DNA of 6,950 nt from Candidatus Aminicenantota bacterium (lineage in GTDB: Bacteria; Acidobacteriota; Aminicenantia; Aminicenantales; Aminicenantaceae): contig JAUWTR010000085.1 in the NCBI GenBank assembly GCA_030614645.1, positions 1-6,950 of the forward strand. The letters are read 5' to 3'. The notes beneath the pieces were generated by a model. It saw only the letters and a program-made list of their open reading frames with translations, did not search any database and was not told the DNA's origin. The position numbers and the translations under genes are program-made. Below are positions 6,105-6,950 of this stretch, in pieces (position 1 is the stretch's first letter; each line of letters opens with the position of its first letter).

Positions 6105-6950
6105 TCACTCTATTTTGATGGCATCAAAATTGCAAACCTCAAAACAGGCTCCGCATTTAATGCATTTATTATCATCCAGGACATGGACTTCCTTTAATTC
6201 TCCAGAAATGGCATCTTCCGGACAGGCTTTTTTACATGCTAAACAGCCGGTGCAGTTTTCAGATATGATTGAGTACTTAATTAGGGCTTTACATACACCT
6301 GCAGGACATTTTTTATCTTTTATGTGTGCCAGATATTCATCCCGGAAGTATCTCAATGTGGATAGAACAGGATTAGCTGCGGTCTGTCCTAAGCCGCACA
6401 TGGATGCGTCTTTTACAGAATAAGCCAGTTTCTCTAGTAACTCGAGATCGCTTTCTTTTCCTTCTCCTTCCGAAATGTTAGATACTATTTCCCACATGCG
6501 TTGGGTGCCTTCCCGGCAGGAAAGACATTTGCCGCAGGATTCATCACGGAGAAAGTTCAGGAAGTACTTGGCAACATCCACCATGCAAGTATCCTCGTCC
6601 ATAACAATCATGCCACCTGATCCCATGATGGAGCCTGCTTCTGTCAGGCTTTTGTAATCGATTGGCAGGTCCAATTTTTCTTTAGGAAGACATCCGCCTG
6701 ATGGTCCTCCGGTCTGCACAGCTTTAAATTCCTTATCACCGGGAATACCACCCCCGATATCATATATAACTTCTTTTAAAGTAATTCCCATCGGAACTTC
6801 GACTAGGCCGGTGTTGTTGATCTTTCCAACCAGAGAGAAGATCTTTGTTCCTTTGCTGCTTTCAGTTCCAATACCTGCGAACCAGTCTGAGCCTTTTTCG
6901 ATTATTATAGGGATATTGCCCCAGGTCTCGACATTGTTAATATTTGTCGG
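6105..6950 (-). CDS. nuoF: NuoF-like NAD(P)H dehydrogenase subunit (HndC/HydB type), C-terminal 281 residues; 5' end outside window
   Basis: The frame is open to the window edge, and the first visible residues ([18 protein letters not shown]) are already conserved NuoF sequence, so the gene is truncated here. The ATG at 6789-6791 is internal. In order, the visible part holds the end of the FMN/NAD(H)-binding domain, an SLBB-type segment ([18 protein letters not shown] through [10 protein letters not shown]), and the N3 [4Fe-4S] site [13 protein letters not shown] with a later MCGLGQ (cysteines 139, 142, 145 and 185 counted from the first visible residue). [13 protein letters not shown] linker follows, then a C-terminal 2x[4Fe-4S] ferredoxin domain ([13 protein letters not shown] and [12 protein letters not shown]). 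The linker and ferredoxin domain are typical of NuoF homologues in NAD(P)-linked hydrogenases and formate dehydrogenases (HndC, HydB), not of respiratory complex I. Its role is oxidising or reducing NAD(P)H at FMN and passing electrons to Fe-S partners. A NuoE-like gene would be expected just upstream, beyond the window. Confidence 0.93.
   Translation of the reverse strand, partial: PTNINNVETWGNIPIIIEKGSDWFAGIGTESSKGTKIFSLVGKINNTGLVEVPMGITLKEVIYDIGGGIPGDKEFKAVQTGGPSGGCLPKEKLDLPIDYKSLTEAGSIMGSGGMIVMDEDTCMVDVAKYFLNFLRDESCGKCLSCREGTQRMWEIVSNISEGEGKESDLELLEKLAYSVKDASMCGLGQTAANPVLSTLRYFRDEYLAHIKDKKCPAGVCKALIKYSIISENCTGCLACKKACPEDAISGELKEVHVLDDNKCIKCGACFEVCNFDAIKIE

Noticed and set aside
6105..6791. 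NuoF-like gene starting at the ATG at 6789-6791
   Set aside because: The frame stays open to 6950, and the 53 codons upstream encode conserved NuoF sequence ([29 protein letters not shown]), so this ATG is internal and the gene is cut by the window edge.
1..6950. CRISPR array, tRNA/rRNA genes, insertion sequence or attachment site
   Set aside because: No regularly spaced direct repeats, no cloverleaf-like segment in the short intergenic gaps, and no transposase or terminal inverted repeats were seen; almost the whole window is coding.

Overview
The window most likely comes from an anaerobic, low- to mid-GC bacterium, plausibly a Firmicutes-type organism (Clostridia or Halanaerobia), although an archaeon is not formally excluded. 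The bacterial signs are a near-consensus AAGGAGG ribosome binding site, a perfect hairpin plus poly-T intrinsic terminator, the end of a C69-type dipeptidase, and a HndC/HydB-style NuoF with a C-terminal ferredoxin domain. The archaeal sign is a complete gatE-gatD pair, the Glu-tRNA(Gln) amidotransferase normally regarded as the archaeal form of the enzyme.

Layout, plus strand: the last 69 codons of a probable C69 dipeptidase (2-211); a 50-bp gap filled by a T8 run and a long hairpin that ends on the first base of the gatE start codon; gatE (262-2283); and gatD (2276-3661), which overlaps gatE by 8 bp. GatD would release ammonia from glutamine, and GatE would activate Glu-tRNA(Gln) with ATP and amidate it to Gln-tRNA(Gln).

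Layout, minus strand, convergent with the first block and listed in transcription order: the 3' part of a NuoF-like FMN/Fe-S NAD(P)H dehydrogenase subunit (6950-6105, cut by the window edge); a 236-residue cysteine-rich [2Fe-2S]/2x[4Fe-4S] protein (6097-5387); and an unusual FMN-binding glutamate-synthase-like protein (5317-3740). An intrinsic terminator at 3672-3715 lies between the two converging blocks and has its T-run on the side that serves the minus-strand operon.

The most interesting part is the minus-strand operon. The glutamate-synthase-like protein has the FMN-barrel signature motifs but no glutaminase domain and no [3Fe-4S] cysteine triad. It carries a compact four-cysteine motif near its N terminus instead. 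Its co-transcribed partners look like an NAD(P)H-to-Fe-S electron relay. I infer a dedicated NAD(P)H-linked redox complex ending at this flavoprotein, whose substrate cannot be deduced from sequence. The second point of interest is archaeal-type GatDE in an apparently bacterial setting, with divergent motifs and an N-terminal extension on GatE.
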